DNA of 64,000 nt, from positions 1,743,132 to 1,807,131 of the forward strand of contig JNVV01000005.1 in the NCBI GenBank assembly GCA_000733355.1, in the 5' to 3' direction. A program made the translations under genes and the position numbers. The notes beneath the pieces were generated by a model. It saw only the letters and a list, made by a program, of their open reading frames with translations. It was not told the DNA's origin and searched no databases. This DNA is from Falciphora oryzae. Its lineage: Eukaryota; Ascomycota; Sordariomycetes; Magnaporthales; Magnaporthaceae. Positions 1 to 11,142 of the stretch are shown here, piece after piece. Within the stretch, counting starts at the first letter, position 1, and each line of letters starts with the position of its first letter.

Positions 1-310
1 GTTTTGTAGAAGTCCCGCTTCAGAGCCGGCGGCATCAACACGCCGCGACCGCGGCCGTCCTTTCCCGGGCAGAGCCTCTTGCCGAACACCTGGAGCACGT
101 CGCTGATGGGATAATCGACCCAGCGGTGTCCCACCTTTCGGAATACTGCATGCCCATCACGATCACCAGGTGCACAATGCTATCGGGCTCCTAGCAAACC
201 TCGCGAGATGCGATAAGCACTTGGATCGCCCCCTTGTCGTACAGATGCTTAACGATACGCCGGTCTATCTGGCTGAGGGCCTGATGGTCGGCGCCCACCA
301 GTTTACCCGC
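1..310 (-). pseudogene. BRR2-type spliceosomal helicase fragment, degenerate
   Basis: On the minus strand the translation follows the Brr2/Ski2-like U5 snRNP helicase, in the part of the helicase cassette where motifs such as DRRIVKHLYDKGAIQVLIAS and DYPISDVLQVFGK occur. The reading frame is broken. A TAG stands where the family has Trp after the conserved REVC (near 197-199), and the frame shifts by one base between the MGMQYSE segment and the DYPISD segment. The piece runs off the left edge of the window. Real BRR2 is a single essential gene of more than 2,000 codons, so this is most likely a partial duplicate that decayed; the Trp-to-TAG change fits RIP or ordinary decay. Family recognition is fairly secure; the origin is inferred. 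Confidence 0.72.
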
Positions 311-1204
311 CCGTAAGCAAGCTTCTTAACCGCCACGACGACGATTGCCTCCAGACGAAGAATCCGAGCGGCGTGACGCGCGCTGTCACAGACAACGGCC
401 TTCTGATGCTACTTCCTTGGCCCCAAACAAGAATATTTTCCGAAATCTGTTCGCTCGGTTCGCTCGCTTGCGTCGCTAGAAGCTCGTTTATCGGCGCGGA
501 GGCGGCTGGAAGCCAGGCTGGCTTGGCCACGTCCAAAACCGGGGGCACCGGTAGGAGCTGGAATCCCGGAGGGAAACTGGCAGTAGAAGGGAAGCCGGGT
601 GCTGAACCGGTGTCAGTTTAATCAACACCATTCTCTGGAATTGCGTCAGTTGTCGGCGGCGGCGGAAGTGATTCGCGTATTGTGGTTTCGACACGCGCGG
701 GGTTAAATCCTTCCCTGTTGACGTAGACTCGCCAAAAGACCGGCGAAACCCTGTGGACCAGAGCCCCCGCGAGCGCCTTGTTGAGCCGGAGCTCCAGCGC
801 TAACGAGTCGATTAGGTCTGACGACTTGATCGGGCTAGCCGAACGAGGTCGGGGCCGAGGAGGCACTGCTCCATCCTTCGAGATGGGGACAGCAAGCTTC
901 ACAGTCTGAGGCTGGTGAGAGGAAGGTAGCTCCTCCTGGAGACCCGGAAGGGCTGGCCAGCCTCAGGTCTCCTGACGTCTTCGCGACGGCCGTAACAGAC
1001 TTGCTCTCGCTACTTTCGCATCCACAATCGCTTGCGCGAGGTGAACACTACGCCACCTGAAGATGGTGACGTGCGTATGTCCGGCAACGCACACCTGAAA
1101 ATGGTGATGACGTGTAGCCGGCGCCGCCCACGTGAAGATGGTGACGTGCGCATCACCGAAAGCCCGGTAAGCTTATCAGCGAGCTAGTAGTCAAGTTTCG
1201 ACCA
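311..1204. other. No supported gene
   Basis: Several short open frames overlap on both strands here, the longest 94 codons (618-902, minus), but none matches a family I recognise and none has convincing splice sites. The only structured sequence is the set of short direct repeats at 1053-1150. Confidence 0.4.
1053..1150. repeat. Three imperfect ~38-bp direct repeats carrying TGACGTG
   Basis: Three spaced copies of a sequence like CACCTGAAGATGGTGACGTG start near 1054, 1092 and 1129. The third copy reads CACGTG at its start, an E-box palindrome, and each copy carries a TGACGTG (bZIP/CRE-like) core. They lie just beyond the 3' end of the minus-strand ORF at 1205-2560. They could be a degenerate minisatellite or clustered transcription-factor sites; the sequence does not decide. 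Confidence 0.5.
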
Positions 1205-2560
1205 CTACTCCTCCTCACCGCTGCCGTACTTAGACCACAGGTCGTCAAACGAAAGCCTGGAGTCGGCCTGGGGGTCGGGATGGGAGGGAGGACCGGTAGA
1301 CAGTGCGTCTGTCTCCACGGCGCCATCCTCGGCGCGGAGGAGCTTAACTCGCTCGCGGAACGATTTAAGCGGCTTCCGATGGCGTGCCAGGCTCTCCTTG
1401 AGCTTGCTGGAGCAGACTGGCCGTGTGGTGTTGGCGTTGTGGGCCTCCCCACCGATCACCCCAGTGCTGCTGTCCCGACCTTCTGCGGCCAGATCCTCGG
1501 CGGAGTAGGTTTGCATTCGCTGCTGGAACGGCCTAAACGGCTTGCCGAACTGGCCCAGGCCTGGGCGGAACTTGACCGAGTGGTCGACAGACCTGTTGGC
1601 GCACAGCCAAGTCGGGTACGGCTCCATGGTGAGCGAGCCAGGCGACGAGTAGAAGCGGTTGTCGCCCCAGTACTTCCGACTTTCAAGCTCCATCAGGCCC
1701 TGGATTGGCGCCGGGTAATGGCCCCACCAGTGCTGCCACTCTTTTGGCACACCCTTCTGCCAGGGCTCGGGGATGCGCCCGGTCTTGCCTCGCGAGAGCC
1801 GCCTCTCCTTCTGGCGCGGAGTCTCGAGCTGTCGTCCGTCGATGCGTGGTCTTGCGATATATGTCGATTTGGACGCAAGCCGCACAGGCAGGGTGCCGAC
1901 GTCGAGATTGCACAGTAATTTGTCTCTGGCTAGGCCGAGAAACAGCTGAGGCTCGTCGAATTGCAGGGTCTTCATATTTGGAGGACAGAACCGATGCGCG
2001 AGGGGGCCGTCGTCGTCGTCGTCTTCGTCGACTTCAGTTTCCCAGTCGCCGCCGTCGTTGTGGGGACCAGAGTCTCCGAGGCTGCTGCTCTTGTTTGCGA
2101 TGGACAGCTCGTCCTTCAAGTTGGATCCGCGATGATCACCGTCGAGGTTGTGCACTTTCTGAACGCTGAGGGCGCTGACGGCAAGTAGTAGAGCGGGAGG
2201 CGCTTGCTGGCCTTGCTCTCTCCACTGGTAGTCGAGGGCGGCGGCGGCTGACTGCACCTCGGAGAAGGGAAGTCGCTGTTGGGTCATTGTGGTCTCGGTA
2301 GCAGGGTCATAGAGGCCTTTGGGAGCAATGTAGTAGTGGCGCTTCCTCAGTTCTCGGACCTCTTTGCGAGCTTGTTCCTCAAAGTCGAACTCTCCTTGCC
2401 AGTTTGGAGGGTTGTAGGGCTCGTCCGTGTGTGGCGTAGGGTGGACGATGTCCTTGATTGCTGTCGTGACCTTCTTCTTGATGCTCGAGCACTGCCTTTT
2501 GACGCGTATCGAGAGGGTAGGGCGTACAAGATGGTCGGGAATTTCCATCCTGAGTGACAA
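1205..2560 (-). CDS. Hypothetical protein, 451 codons, single exon
   Basis: This long uninterrupted frame has coding-like composition and two candidate starts at 2560 and 2548. I do not recognise a domain. The N-terminal 45 residues are basic (RVKRQCSSIKKKV). The segment around residues 50-75 is rich in Glu and Arg, and an acidic run EVDEDDDDD lies near residue 175. The middle is rich in Trp, Tyr and Pro (EPWQKGVPKEWQHWWGHYP). The end is acidic (WSKYGSGEEE). No signal peptide or membrane segment is visible, so a soluble, partly disordered protein is likely. Several alternative frames across it are also open because the DNA is GC-rich, which lowers certainty. It may be a lineage-specific fungal orphan. 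Confidence 0.5.
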   Translation of the reverse strand: MSLRMEIPDHLVRPTLSIRVKRQCSSIKKKVTTAIKDIVHPTPHTDEPYNPPNWQGEFDFEEQARKEVRELRKRHYYIAPKGLYDPATETTMTQQRLPFSEVQSAAAALDYQWREQGQQAPPALLLAVSALSVQKVHNLDGDHRGSNLKDELSIANKSSSLGDSGPHNDGGDWETEVDEDDDDDGPLAHRFCPPNMKTLQFDEPQLFLGLARDKLLCNLDVGTLPVRLASKSTYIARPRIDGRQLETPRQKERRLSRGKTGRIPEPWQKGVPKEWQHWWGHYPAPIQGLMELESRKYWGDNRFYSSPGSLTMEPYPTWLCANRSVDHSVKFRPGLGQFGKPFRPFQQRMQTYSAEDLAAEGRDSSTGVIGGEAHNANTTRPVCSSKLKESLARHRKPLKSFRERVKLLRAEDGAVETDALSTGPPSHPDPQADSRLSFDDLWSKYGSGEEE

Positions 2561-3161
2561 GGCGTCGAGGCGAACGGTCTCTTCAGCAGTGGTAATAGGA
2601 CCGAGGGCCTATGCATCTCCGGAAGCAGAGGTGATGGAGACAGCACGGAAGCCATCGCTGGATTTAAGTTCGTGGCGGGTGGTGGGGAGAACCAAGAAAG
2701 ACAAAGAGCTCAGCCAGGAAAGAAAGGACAAAGGGTTTGTGTGGAGCAAGCCATAAAGTGTCTTGAACGGGCAATCCTAGGCGCGACCATTGTGCTTGTT
2801 CTTTAAGTTCGTCGAGGTGGACGGCCAGGCCCGGATAGGCGGTCAACGGGTGCATCATAGGGCATCTTCGATGAACCCGTCCTCCCCTTGGGGCCGTGTG
2901 CTGACGCGCTGTTCATCTTGGGGAACATAGGGGCACGGCGTCGTCGACGGAGGAGGTGACGGGGTGCAAAGCAAAGGCCTGGACAAAGAGCAGAAACTTT
3001 GGAGCAGGAAGAGCGAGGAAAAAAAGGAAGAAGAGGGGGGGAAAAGCTCAAGTGCTGACAGCCCACGGCAGAGCAGGCGTGGCTGCCCGTTACTGCAAGA
3101 ACCTTCGAACGGCATGAACCAATGGAAATTGTGGGACCCGGGATTCTCCGTGGTCCGCATT
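2561..3161. other. Intergenic, no gene seen
   Basis: The interval between the orphan ORF and the DUF3176 remnant holds only short frames. A purine-rich stretch (about 3000-3050) is the only compositional feature. Confidence 0.4.
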
Positions 3162-5583
3162 TCAGGCATCCGACTCGGAACGTTGAGAATTTCCGGTGCC
3201 TGGTCTCCTTACGGAACCGCCGGTCTCAGAGAAGAAGCCAGGACCTGGCCTTTGTAGGAATGTGACGTTTAGTTCTTTGGCAACCCCCTGAACTCCTTTC
3301 AAATCCATAAATTCCCACTGTCGATTTTTCTCTGTCCCTCCCTGCTTGTTTCCGGCGACGTGTTCCTCCCACGGACCGCCTCGCAGCCCGTACAACAACA
3401 GTGACAGAATGCCCCCCTTCCAGATGGGCAGGCTCCGATCCGTATAGGTTCGAGCAATCATGCAGAGTAGCGACGCTGTGATGGCGAGTGCCAGCCCTCC
3501 TAGCGGTGTCAACCAGCGCCAGTTGACAGACGTGCAGACCATCGATTCAAAGACTTCGCCGCGCGCATAACCAGCTGGCTCGGGTATCTTCCCCACGCCT
3601 GTTGGAAGCAGATCGCGTTCGACGTTGGGACCTAGTCCCGTTGAACGGAAGTAATTTGTGACAGTGACCGTGAAGTTGTTGATGGGGCCGGAAAGGCTGG
3701 CGAAAGTTGCCTGCCCTTCGAAATACAGGGGATAGAGCCACCAGGACTCGTCACCACAGTTCAAATACCCGCCGTATTGGTTTCCCGAGGAGCAATTGCC
3801 TTTAAAAATGGTTCTTTGTATAAAGCTCCGCATCGTATACATGTATCCGCCATCCAGGCGATAGACGCAGCCGGCCGGTGCCTGGACAATCTTCACCTCT
3901 CGTACGACACCGTTGGAAGCGGAGTCGACGGGCACGGAAATGTTGTAAAGCGACTGGTCGGGAGTTCTTGGCACAGTTGACAGGTTGGTGGCTGTGTAGA
4001 CCTGACCGTCGGGCATGCGGCAGGGGTCTCGAAAGGCCATGTACGTGGAATCAAGCTCTTCTTCATAACGGCTGCCATCTTCTTCCTTGACGAGAAGCAC
4101 GGGCACGGTGGAGAACAGCTTTTCGTTGAATACGCCCTCCTTCACAGAAGCAAAGTAGTTTTGAAGGCAAGGGTAGATCGGACACGACGCTCCCGCATAT
4201 CTGAACTGGATGGTGCTGGTTTTCGAAGCATTGGTTGTGTTTGGGAGAGCGGGTCACGTCACGTTCGTGCCGCCGCAAGACAATTTATGCGCAGATGGTG
4301 ATTGGGTGAAAGCGAGAATGTTGACCTCGAGCGATGTGTTGACTGCGCTGCCAAGGACGGGGTGCCATTTCTGCCTGGAAAAGGTGCGATCGAAGCTGCT
4401 TGACGCAACGGACATGCGCAACTCAGCGGGCCGAGTTTGCAGCGACGGGATTCCGGGGAGATTGACTGCGCTCTGGAACGATTCGCTACAAGGCCGATCA
4501 ACATCCACTGATTAAGCCAGCAACTCCCATGGGCTGTTCATCAAGGGGTACATCTCAGTGGACCCAGAGACAAAGTGAGCAACCGACACGGTCGCTTTGC
4601 TGTCTGGTCGCCATTGAAGGCGTGGGATGGTTTCAATGGGCTGCTGCGTGAGAGGGCCACGGCGAAGCTCGAAGCGACGATGAGGGCCCAGGAAAGGCCG
4701 AAGGCGCTAGCGATAGGGCGGGTTCCCCCGCGGAATATGACGCCTAGAAGCTTGATGGAGCCGGACAGACCGCTGCCGCCACGCAGAACTTTTGTAGGTC
4801 GTGTAGTGCTCGCCCGACAGGTGCTGACGATGGGGCACTTTTGGGGAAGCGAACCGGTACCAGCGAGCCTGGCCGATGACTCCAGCAGCGATGAAAACAA
4901 GGGCGGCGCGAAATATGGTGGAGAGCAGTACGACGAGGGTATTGACCCTGATGCTGTTGGCCATCTGTCAACGGCGCATATCAGCTGGTACTGCCCTGGC
5001 AAGCAGGAGGTTTTTCGTCCGTTATGCGTCACTCACTCTGGCACTGAGCATCATTGAAGTTGATTAGGATGACGAGAATTGCGGCACTGGAACCTATAAA
5101 GACTATGAGGTCCAGCAGTTCCAAAACCCAGAAGCACTGGACGTGATGAGACCTTGACCCGGTGGCAGTCATTTTTGGATGTCAATATTCCCCGGGGAGA
5201 AGTAGGTGACAGAGTGGATTCAGGCGGTATCGAGGGACTGGCAAGCCTGTCGCCCAGCAGGGCATCGACAGGTGTAAATGTCATATCAGCTTGTCCGGTC
5301 CATTCCTGCGGTGTCAAGTCCGAATCAGGCCCCGTGTCGACCCTTTCATAACACGCATGCTCAGAGACTGGGGCGACCCCTGCGGATCATCGCCCTCTGA
5401 CTGGGGCACCTGCATGAGGTGTGATGCCGAGTTATGACGGTCATTGTCGTCCGGCTCATAGTTAGAACAAGTGGAATTCTTGCTGGAAGGGACGGCTGGA
5501 GGTCTATCGACATTGCAATGATTGTTCGTGTTGTGTGCAAACTTCATTCCGGCGAGGGTCGAGAGGTCGATGGGCGGAGTCAA
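3162..5583 (-). pseudogene. DUF3176-family membrane protein, broken
   Basis: The 3' two-fifths is an open frame (3162-4145) with the typical C-terminal part of the fungal DUF3176 family: an extracellular Cys/Asn-rich domain, a membrane helix near residues 213-233 of that frame, then LPIWKGGILSLLLYGL and QWEFMDLKGVQGVAKELNVT. Upstream, the N-terminal membrane helices (VLELLDLIVFIGSSAAILV near 5060-5115; RVNTLVVLLSTIFRAALVF near 4890-4955; GLSGSIKLLG plus a helix near 4660-4770) are found, but in different frames. A TGA at 4254-4256 interrupts the same frame that then continues through IQFRYAGASCPIYPC into the 3162-4145 frame. One intron probably lies near 4970-5035. The family normally spans 600-700 residues with four or five membrane helices and unknown function. 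Decay is the simplest reading; assembly error is the alternative. Confidence 0.68.
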
Positions 5584-7089
5584 CAGAAGGAAAGAGACGC
5601 AAAATGGAACAGTTTTTTAAGAGAGAGAAGCAAAGGGAGGTCTGGGAGGGATGCAAACACAGCATGAAGAGGGAAGTGTTAATTAATATACGGCCGGTCC
5701 GTATTCTTCAACCACACTACCGGCTTTTACGAATTATTGTCATTGGACCTAAAGAATAGGCGACGAACGGACGCCTTCAAGATTCCTTCATAATTAATTA
5801 CGGACAGACCACATCCAACCGGCGCTGGTGCCGTTCATTCTTGACTGTAGCACAATATGCAACGCGTGTCGTCGCCAGGCTGACCTCCCGCCTATAGCTG
5901 TGCCGCAACGAAGACTTCCGGCCACGGCGGCCTGGCAGGTGATGTCATAGCCTAACGTCAGCTGCTACCGGCCACATGCCTGATTAGAAGGAACCGAAAG
6001 CACGTACGAAAGGGCGGAATGTGGTCGGAAGACGTAGAAAAATCGACAACGGTGAATATCGGGTACGGGTCCAGGTGAGCGATGGGCTGCACTCCTCCGG
6101 TTCACACCCAAGAAACAGGTTGTGATACCTGCGGCCATGTCAGTCCAAGAAAATTATCTAGCGATTCTAGAAAAAAGGTAGCATAATTTCCGGTATTACG
6201 ACCGGCGTACCAGCGAAAATGTGGGCATTTTCTGAAAATCCAATGAGGTACCTATAAGCGTAGCTCCCGGCTGTGCAAATGCCCAGACTGAGGCCGGCAA
6301 CGGCTACACCAAGCCTCCATGTGATAATTTTACCGTTCACGGGCAGCGCTCTGACTTGAGGTAGAAGGGATGCTGTTTACTGGATGATTGGAATAGGGGA
6401 TCAAGGAGGTGTGGAGCGGGCATTGATCAGCTCTAACCCTTGAAGAATCGAACGTGCATGAAATGGTGAACCATCATTGGTCTAGATCGCCCAGCGTGGC
6501 ACAGCACGTAGCTTAACCCACAACTCCATATCTCGGCTGCAAACAATTGCCCCACACCCTCCGACCAAGCCGCACACTGCACAGCCCACGCCGCCGACCG
6601 GTATGCACCAAGTTGGGTGTGCCAGCACCGGCGAGACGGATGTACCTGCATTCGCAGTCGAGCAAAGCCGGCGAGGCCAAGGCTCGCAGGGCCGGCATCT
6701 AGACGCCGAGGAGCTGGACCCCCACGGAAATTACTACGCTTCTCTTAGGCGCCCAGGAAGAAGGCCTCACGGATGGGTGGCCTTGCTTGGGAACATCAAG
6801 ATGAAGACCAAAAATAGAGTCGAGATCGAGAACCTCCGGCGAGCAGTGAGTCTGTCCTTGAACATCAACAGTAATCTGGGTATGAAGCCATGGCAGGCTC
6901 GACGGAAGATAAAAGGACGACCGCCGATGTGTCTTTTTTCTGGAATTGTGTCTCCATATCCATCAGCTTCATCACCTCATCAGCAACACGTCTCAAACAT
7001 CTCCCTCGCCTTGCCATTTACGTCGGCATCTTTCAGCAACACCAACTTTCCAGCCTAACCATAACCACACCGTCCCAACATCATTCACG
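5584..7089. other. Intergenic, upstream of the secreted-protein gene
   Basis: About 1.5 kb without a supported gene. The part near 5650-5800 is AT-rich with two TTAATTA motifs and a short inverted repeat around ATACGG/CCGTAT. The last 400 bp probably contain the promoter and 5' leader of the gene starting at 7090. Confidence 0.4.
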
Positions 7090-7773
7090 ATGCGTTTCGA
7101 CTTCAAGGCCATCGGCATCACCGCCCTCCTCTTCGGCGCCCCTGCGCTGGCCTGGCCCACCCCGCAGCCCGAACCGGAGGCCGTGGAGCCTAGGGGCAAC
7201 GTCCCCAGCACCATCATTGGTGGCGTCGGCTTCATCTGTGCCACTTGGAAGATCCAGTATGATTACAGGAACAACATCAATAAGGATGCGGTAAGTCGAC
7301 ACATGCCCTTCTCCACGCCTTCCCCAGAACCCCCTCCGTTTTGGATTCGTGCTCATTGTTTACTAACTCGTCCGACTCTCGCTCTCTAGGCTGCCGATAT
7401 CCACCGTGCCTTCGGCCTCGAGGCCGCTAGGCTCAAGGAGACGGCCAAGAAGTACAAGGAGGCCGCCAAGGACAAGGCCCCCAAGGTGATCACCATGATG
7501 GAGGGCTACGAGTCGCAGATCAGCGCCCTGGAGCGCACGTACGCCAGCGACATCGTCAAGGCCGCCGGCGACAACAAGAAGCAGAGGGCCGTCGCGCTCA
7601 AGAACTTCCAGGCCCTCGAAAAGATCGGCAAGGACGTGGAGAAGGGCTGCAGCGCCATCCAGAAGAGCACGCCCCTCCCGCCTCCCCCCGCCGCCGGCCA
7701 GAGCAACAGGAAGCGCCCCGGCAAGCGGAGCCTGCAGCGCCGCGTTGCGCGGGCTCAGCAGTTCACTGCCTAA
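7090..7773 (+). CDS. Small secreted protein with dibasic C-terminal sites
   Basis: Two exons, 7090-7290 and 7390-7773, join in phase 0. The intron has GTAAGT, a TACTAAC-like branch site and TAG, giving 194 residues. The N-terminus (MRFDFKAIGITALLFGAPALA) is a clear signal peptide, followed by a short Pro/Glu-rich linker. The body from about residue 45 to 150 is Lys/Ala/Glu-rich and predicted helical (ADIHRAFGLEAARLKETAKK), with only two cysteines that could form one disulfide. The tail has PPPPAAG and then three dibasic sites (RKR, GKR, QRR), which are candidate Kex2 cuts. Small secreted fungal proteins of this sort include effector candidates; no family is recognised. Gene structure is well supported; function is unknown. 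Confidence 0.8.
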
Positions 7774-8702
7774 GCTGAAGGGCAGGGAAACGAGCAAACG
7801 ATAGCTGGCGAGGGGGTGAGGGGCAATGCGGATATCTCAATGGTGGGGCTGGGGCATAGTAGAAACGTTATCGGCTGGGCGAGCGGGCGCTGGAGTTTTC
7901 GGATCGTTGGGCGTCTGGCTTGTCTGGATGGGATCATAGCGCTAGCATCTTCTCGTTTGGAGTTTGGAGTTTAGCTACTTCTTCCGAAATGCATTCATCA
8001 AATTTTCTCTACAGCCTCAAATTGATGCGCCTCTGGATCTTGTGGCTGGGGTACAACGTATCCGTTGAGACGCGAGACAGAAATGTGTCGCCGGTCCCTT
8101 GGAAGCCCAGGATCTCCACGCTCACGTCAGTCGATGCGCTCGGCGAGGTCGGCGAGCTGGACCCACCACCTCTCGCTTTTGGCTATGGCGTCAGTACGAA
8201 GAAACGCCGCAGGGCGGGGAGAGTCTATCTGTCGCGTGTGCCCTGTGTGAGCGGCATCTCGCGAGACTGAGGCTACCTATCCGGTACAAGACAGATGGTC
8301 ACCGTCGGATCTCGGGACGCCTACTTGTAGAGCTCGCGGAGCCGGTCGGGCGAGGCTTTCTGCGGGCGTCCAGACGGAAAAGGCACTAGCCCGACTAGGG
8401 CCTCCAGCCAAGCATCGCCTTCCTTATTGGCATTCCTCACCACCAATTCGAACGCCACGAGCGCAACTTTTCCATACGAATGGCTTGAATGCAGTAAGGC
8501 AACTGAGGTGGGTGTGCCGTAGGAAGGAGGGGATCGTTCAGCTGTGTCTCTCGTTTGGGCGACCACTGGCGGCCACAAGGCCTCAAGTCGCGAGAGAGGA
8601 GTACCCTCGGCCGTCCATCTCTCGCATGGAAAATTGATCCGTGAATCTCCCGGCTTCGCCATTCCACCTGTATCGCATCGTCGAGGCTGCGCGCGCGCTA
8701 AC
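7774..8702. other. Intergenic, no gene seen
   Basis: Between the secreted protein gene and the STAND/ankyrin remnant, only short frames occur. The minus-strand frame at 8321-8848 is the shadow of the N-terminal STAND exon and is not called. Confidence 0.4.
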
Positions 8703-11018
8703 ATGGACCCGCTCACCATCGCAACGTCCGTCATCATAATCGTCGAGGCGGCCAGCGCCCTTGGGAAGGGCATCAAACGGCTGCGATCGCTGGCACAATC
8801 CGATGTCGAGTTCTGTGACCTTGTCAATGAACTCGAGCTCCTCCACATCTACATTGGCGCGCCCAAAAGTAGACGCACCCACGCTTTCGTTGCGGGGCTC
8901 GAAAGATTCCATGCTAGACTTTGCGAGACCTGAAGACAACTCGACGAACTGGTGATGGATTTGCTTGCTGCTACTCGGCCAACGAAGAAGGACAAAGGCA
9001 AAGTCCCGATTTTGCGGTGGCAGGTGCAGAAGAATAGGGCCGCGGCGCTGAGGGAGCGTTGTCGGCGTTGGCGCGGTGGCATCTCATCCTTTTTGGGCAC
9101 CTTGGAACCCTCCTTGAATGCGTCAATGCTACCGCATATTATCATTTCTTCAAAGCGCTACTTTCTTTGGCGCTTCTTCACCCTTTTGCGAGTCTCCATT
9201 CTTCTGCTGACAGGGCAAACACCATGCAGTGCGAACCACGCGCAGGTGATGCTGGAGATCGAGGCACTTGCTGTCCACGCCACCCGGAAAGCCAATGAAG
9301 GCTCAGAGCAAGCAATGCAGAAAATATCTGGGCAGGTAGACAGCCTCCAGGCAACTGTCCTTTCGCTCACGAACAGGGCGACAGCGAGCCACTCCTCGCG
9401 GCAGCTACGTGCTGGCTAAGGACGTGTAGGGCGCGGACAGCCCGATGTTGTGTTGGCGGGAAAAGATCCGTACGATTTCAGCTGCAGCTCCCGCCATGGC
9501 TTATCGGACGCGCCGTACAGACCGCCGCTTCTTGGGATCCCTCGGGTGCCGGCGCTACAATCATGATCAGGGTGCCTAGGGCTGTCAAATTTCGAAGGGA
9601 ACACGCCTTGCGTGCGATGGGGGCTGGTGATACGGACTGGATACGCCGGAATCCAGCAAACCGAAAAATACTCCCCACAGATGTGAATGAGACAGATGGC
9701 GGACCTGTGTTCTGGGTAGGCCTTTGCTATCATCCTCTCCTACACCCTCTTCTGAACTTCCTTATTCTGTGCTTTGCTAGGTGTTCGACATCACGAAGTC
9801 TCATTGCTGACAAGATACAAACTGTTAGGCATGCGTGCGGGGTCGTCCGGACTTGAAGACATCAGAGCTTGAAGCTCTAACCGAAAGCCATGTGTTCAGT
9901 GTGTTGAACCCACACGGGCTGTAAGCCATCACCGAGTCACCTTCTATACGGGAGGAGCCTTGTAATACGGCAGAGCAACTTCGATACCCGTACTGGTTAA
10001 TAGCATACTTGCTCCGCACCCAGGTCGACCGCAGACTATGCACAGACGAGGCTTTGGAGTTACAAGGATCTAGGCAGTCTGAACCCAAGGCTTGCCTCCA
10101 ACCTGAACCACATCGTCGAGGCGGCTTCGGAGGCGGTAACCGCCTCGCTGTCCCAAATACGCGATTTGATCCTGGGGCTCGGCGATATCTCCCTCCAACA
10201 AGCCCTTGAACTAAACATGGACCCCAAAAGCGCAGACGCCGTGGACAGCTACGGGTACTCGCCGCTTGACTGGGCGGCGATCCGGAACGACGTTTGCTGC
10301 CACCCAAGCTCTGCTGCAGCACGGCGCGGACAAAAGCGTGCGGGACACGCTCAGAGGGCGAACCGCGCTGCACCTGGCGTGCAGAAACAATAATGTGGGC
10401 GTTGCTGAAGTGTTGCTTCGGGTAGGCGCCGACATCGACGCCAGGGATGGGGAAACCGTCCTGGGTCTCACGGCGAGATTCGGGCCTGGGAGTCAGATCG
10501 CCCTCTTTAGGCGGGAGGACCTGGATCTGAAGCTGGACCCGGATGCCCTGGATACATCGGGCAGGTCGCCGCTCGACCGTCTTCAGCAAAGAATGAACTA
10601 CTCGAAATTTTGGCCTGATCACCCTGGAATCCCTCAATTGGCCCAGGCGGATGTTTTTGGCTTCAGCGGGACCCTTGAACGAAGGTTCAAGCGACCGAGA
10701 AATTGTTCCGCAGTGATGGATCACGTATGGCCTTGTGGAAATGGCTTGGGAAGCAATTTCTTCGCATGCAATGTCGGCAAGATTTTGAGGAGCAAGGGTG
10801 GGACGAGGGGGCCGATTGGTATTAGACCAAGGGCCATTGTTGCTGGGAGGACGATGTTCGGGACCGATAACCTTGGGGTGTGGATCGTACCACCGTATGA
10901 TCTATCCTAGGTTTCGACAGCTTGTTTGGAGAAGATGAGGCCAGTAGCGGGGATGCTCTGGATGCCGACTCGGATGAGGACGGGGCGGACGACTTCTTCG
11001 AGGCCGAGGATGGCTAAG
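8703..11018 (+). pseudogene. STAND-type N-terminal domain plus ankyrin repeats, decayed
   Basis: The start at 8703 (MDPLTIATSVIIIVEAASAL) is the fungal N-terminal helical domain found on many STAND and ankyrin proteins. The frame meets a TGA at 8931-8933 and then continues in the same frame as RQLDELVMDLLAATRPTKKD, so one base change ends it. A likely intron lies near 9110-9240, before VMLEIEALAVHATRKANEG. The frame stops again at TAA 9417-9419. Further on, family-like sequence moves between frames. Ankyrin repeats appear at 10220-10600 (YGYSPLDWAAI, GRTALHLACRNNNVGVAEVL, SGRSPLDRLQQRM), and an acidic tail SDEDGADDFFEAEDG ends at about 11018. An intact protein would be a cytosolic recognition or signalling protein. 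Multiple stops and shifts support a pseudogene. Confidence 0.72.
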
Positions 11019-11142
11019 TCGTTCGCAAGATTGTGATGTGCCAGAGGCCCCAAAACTTCTCCATTATTTTATCTCCATCCTCGCCAGATCGCTTCCTCAA
11101 ATCTTATGGATATTTTTCCAGCACGCAGCAGCATTCATCCCT

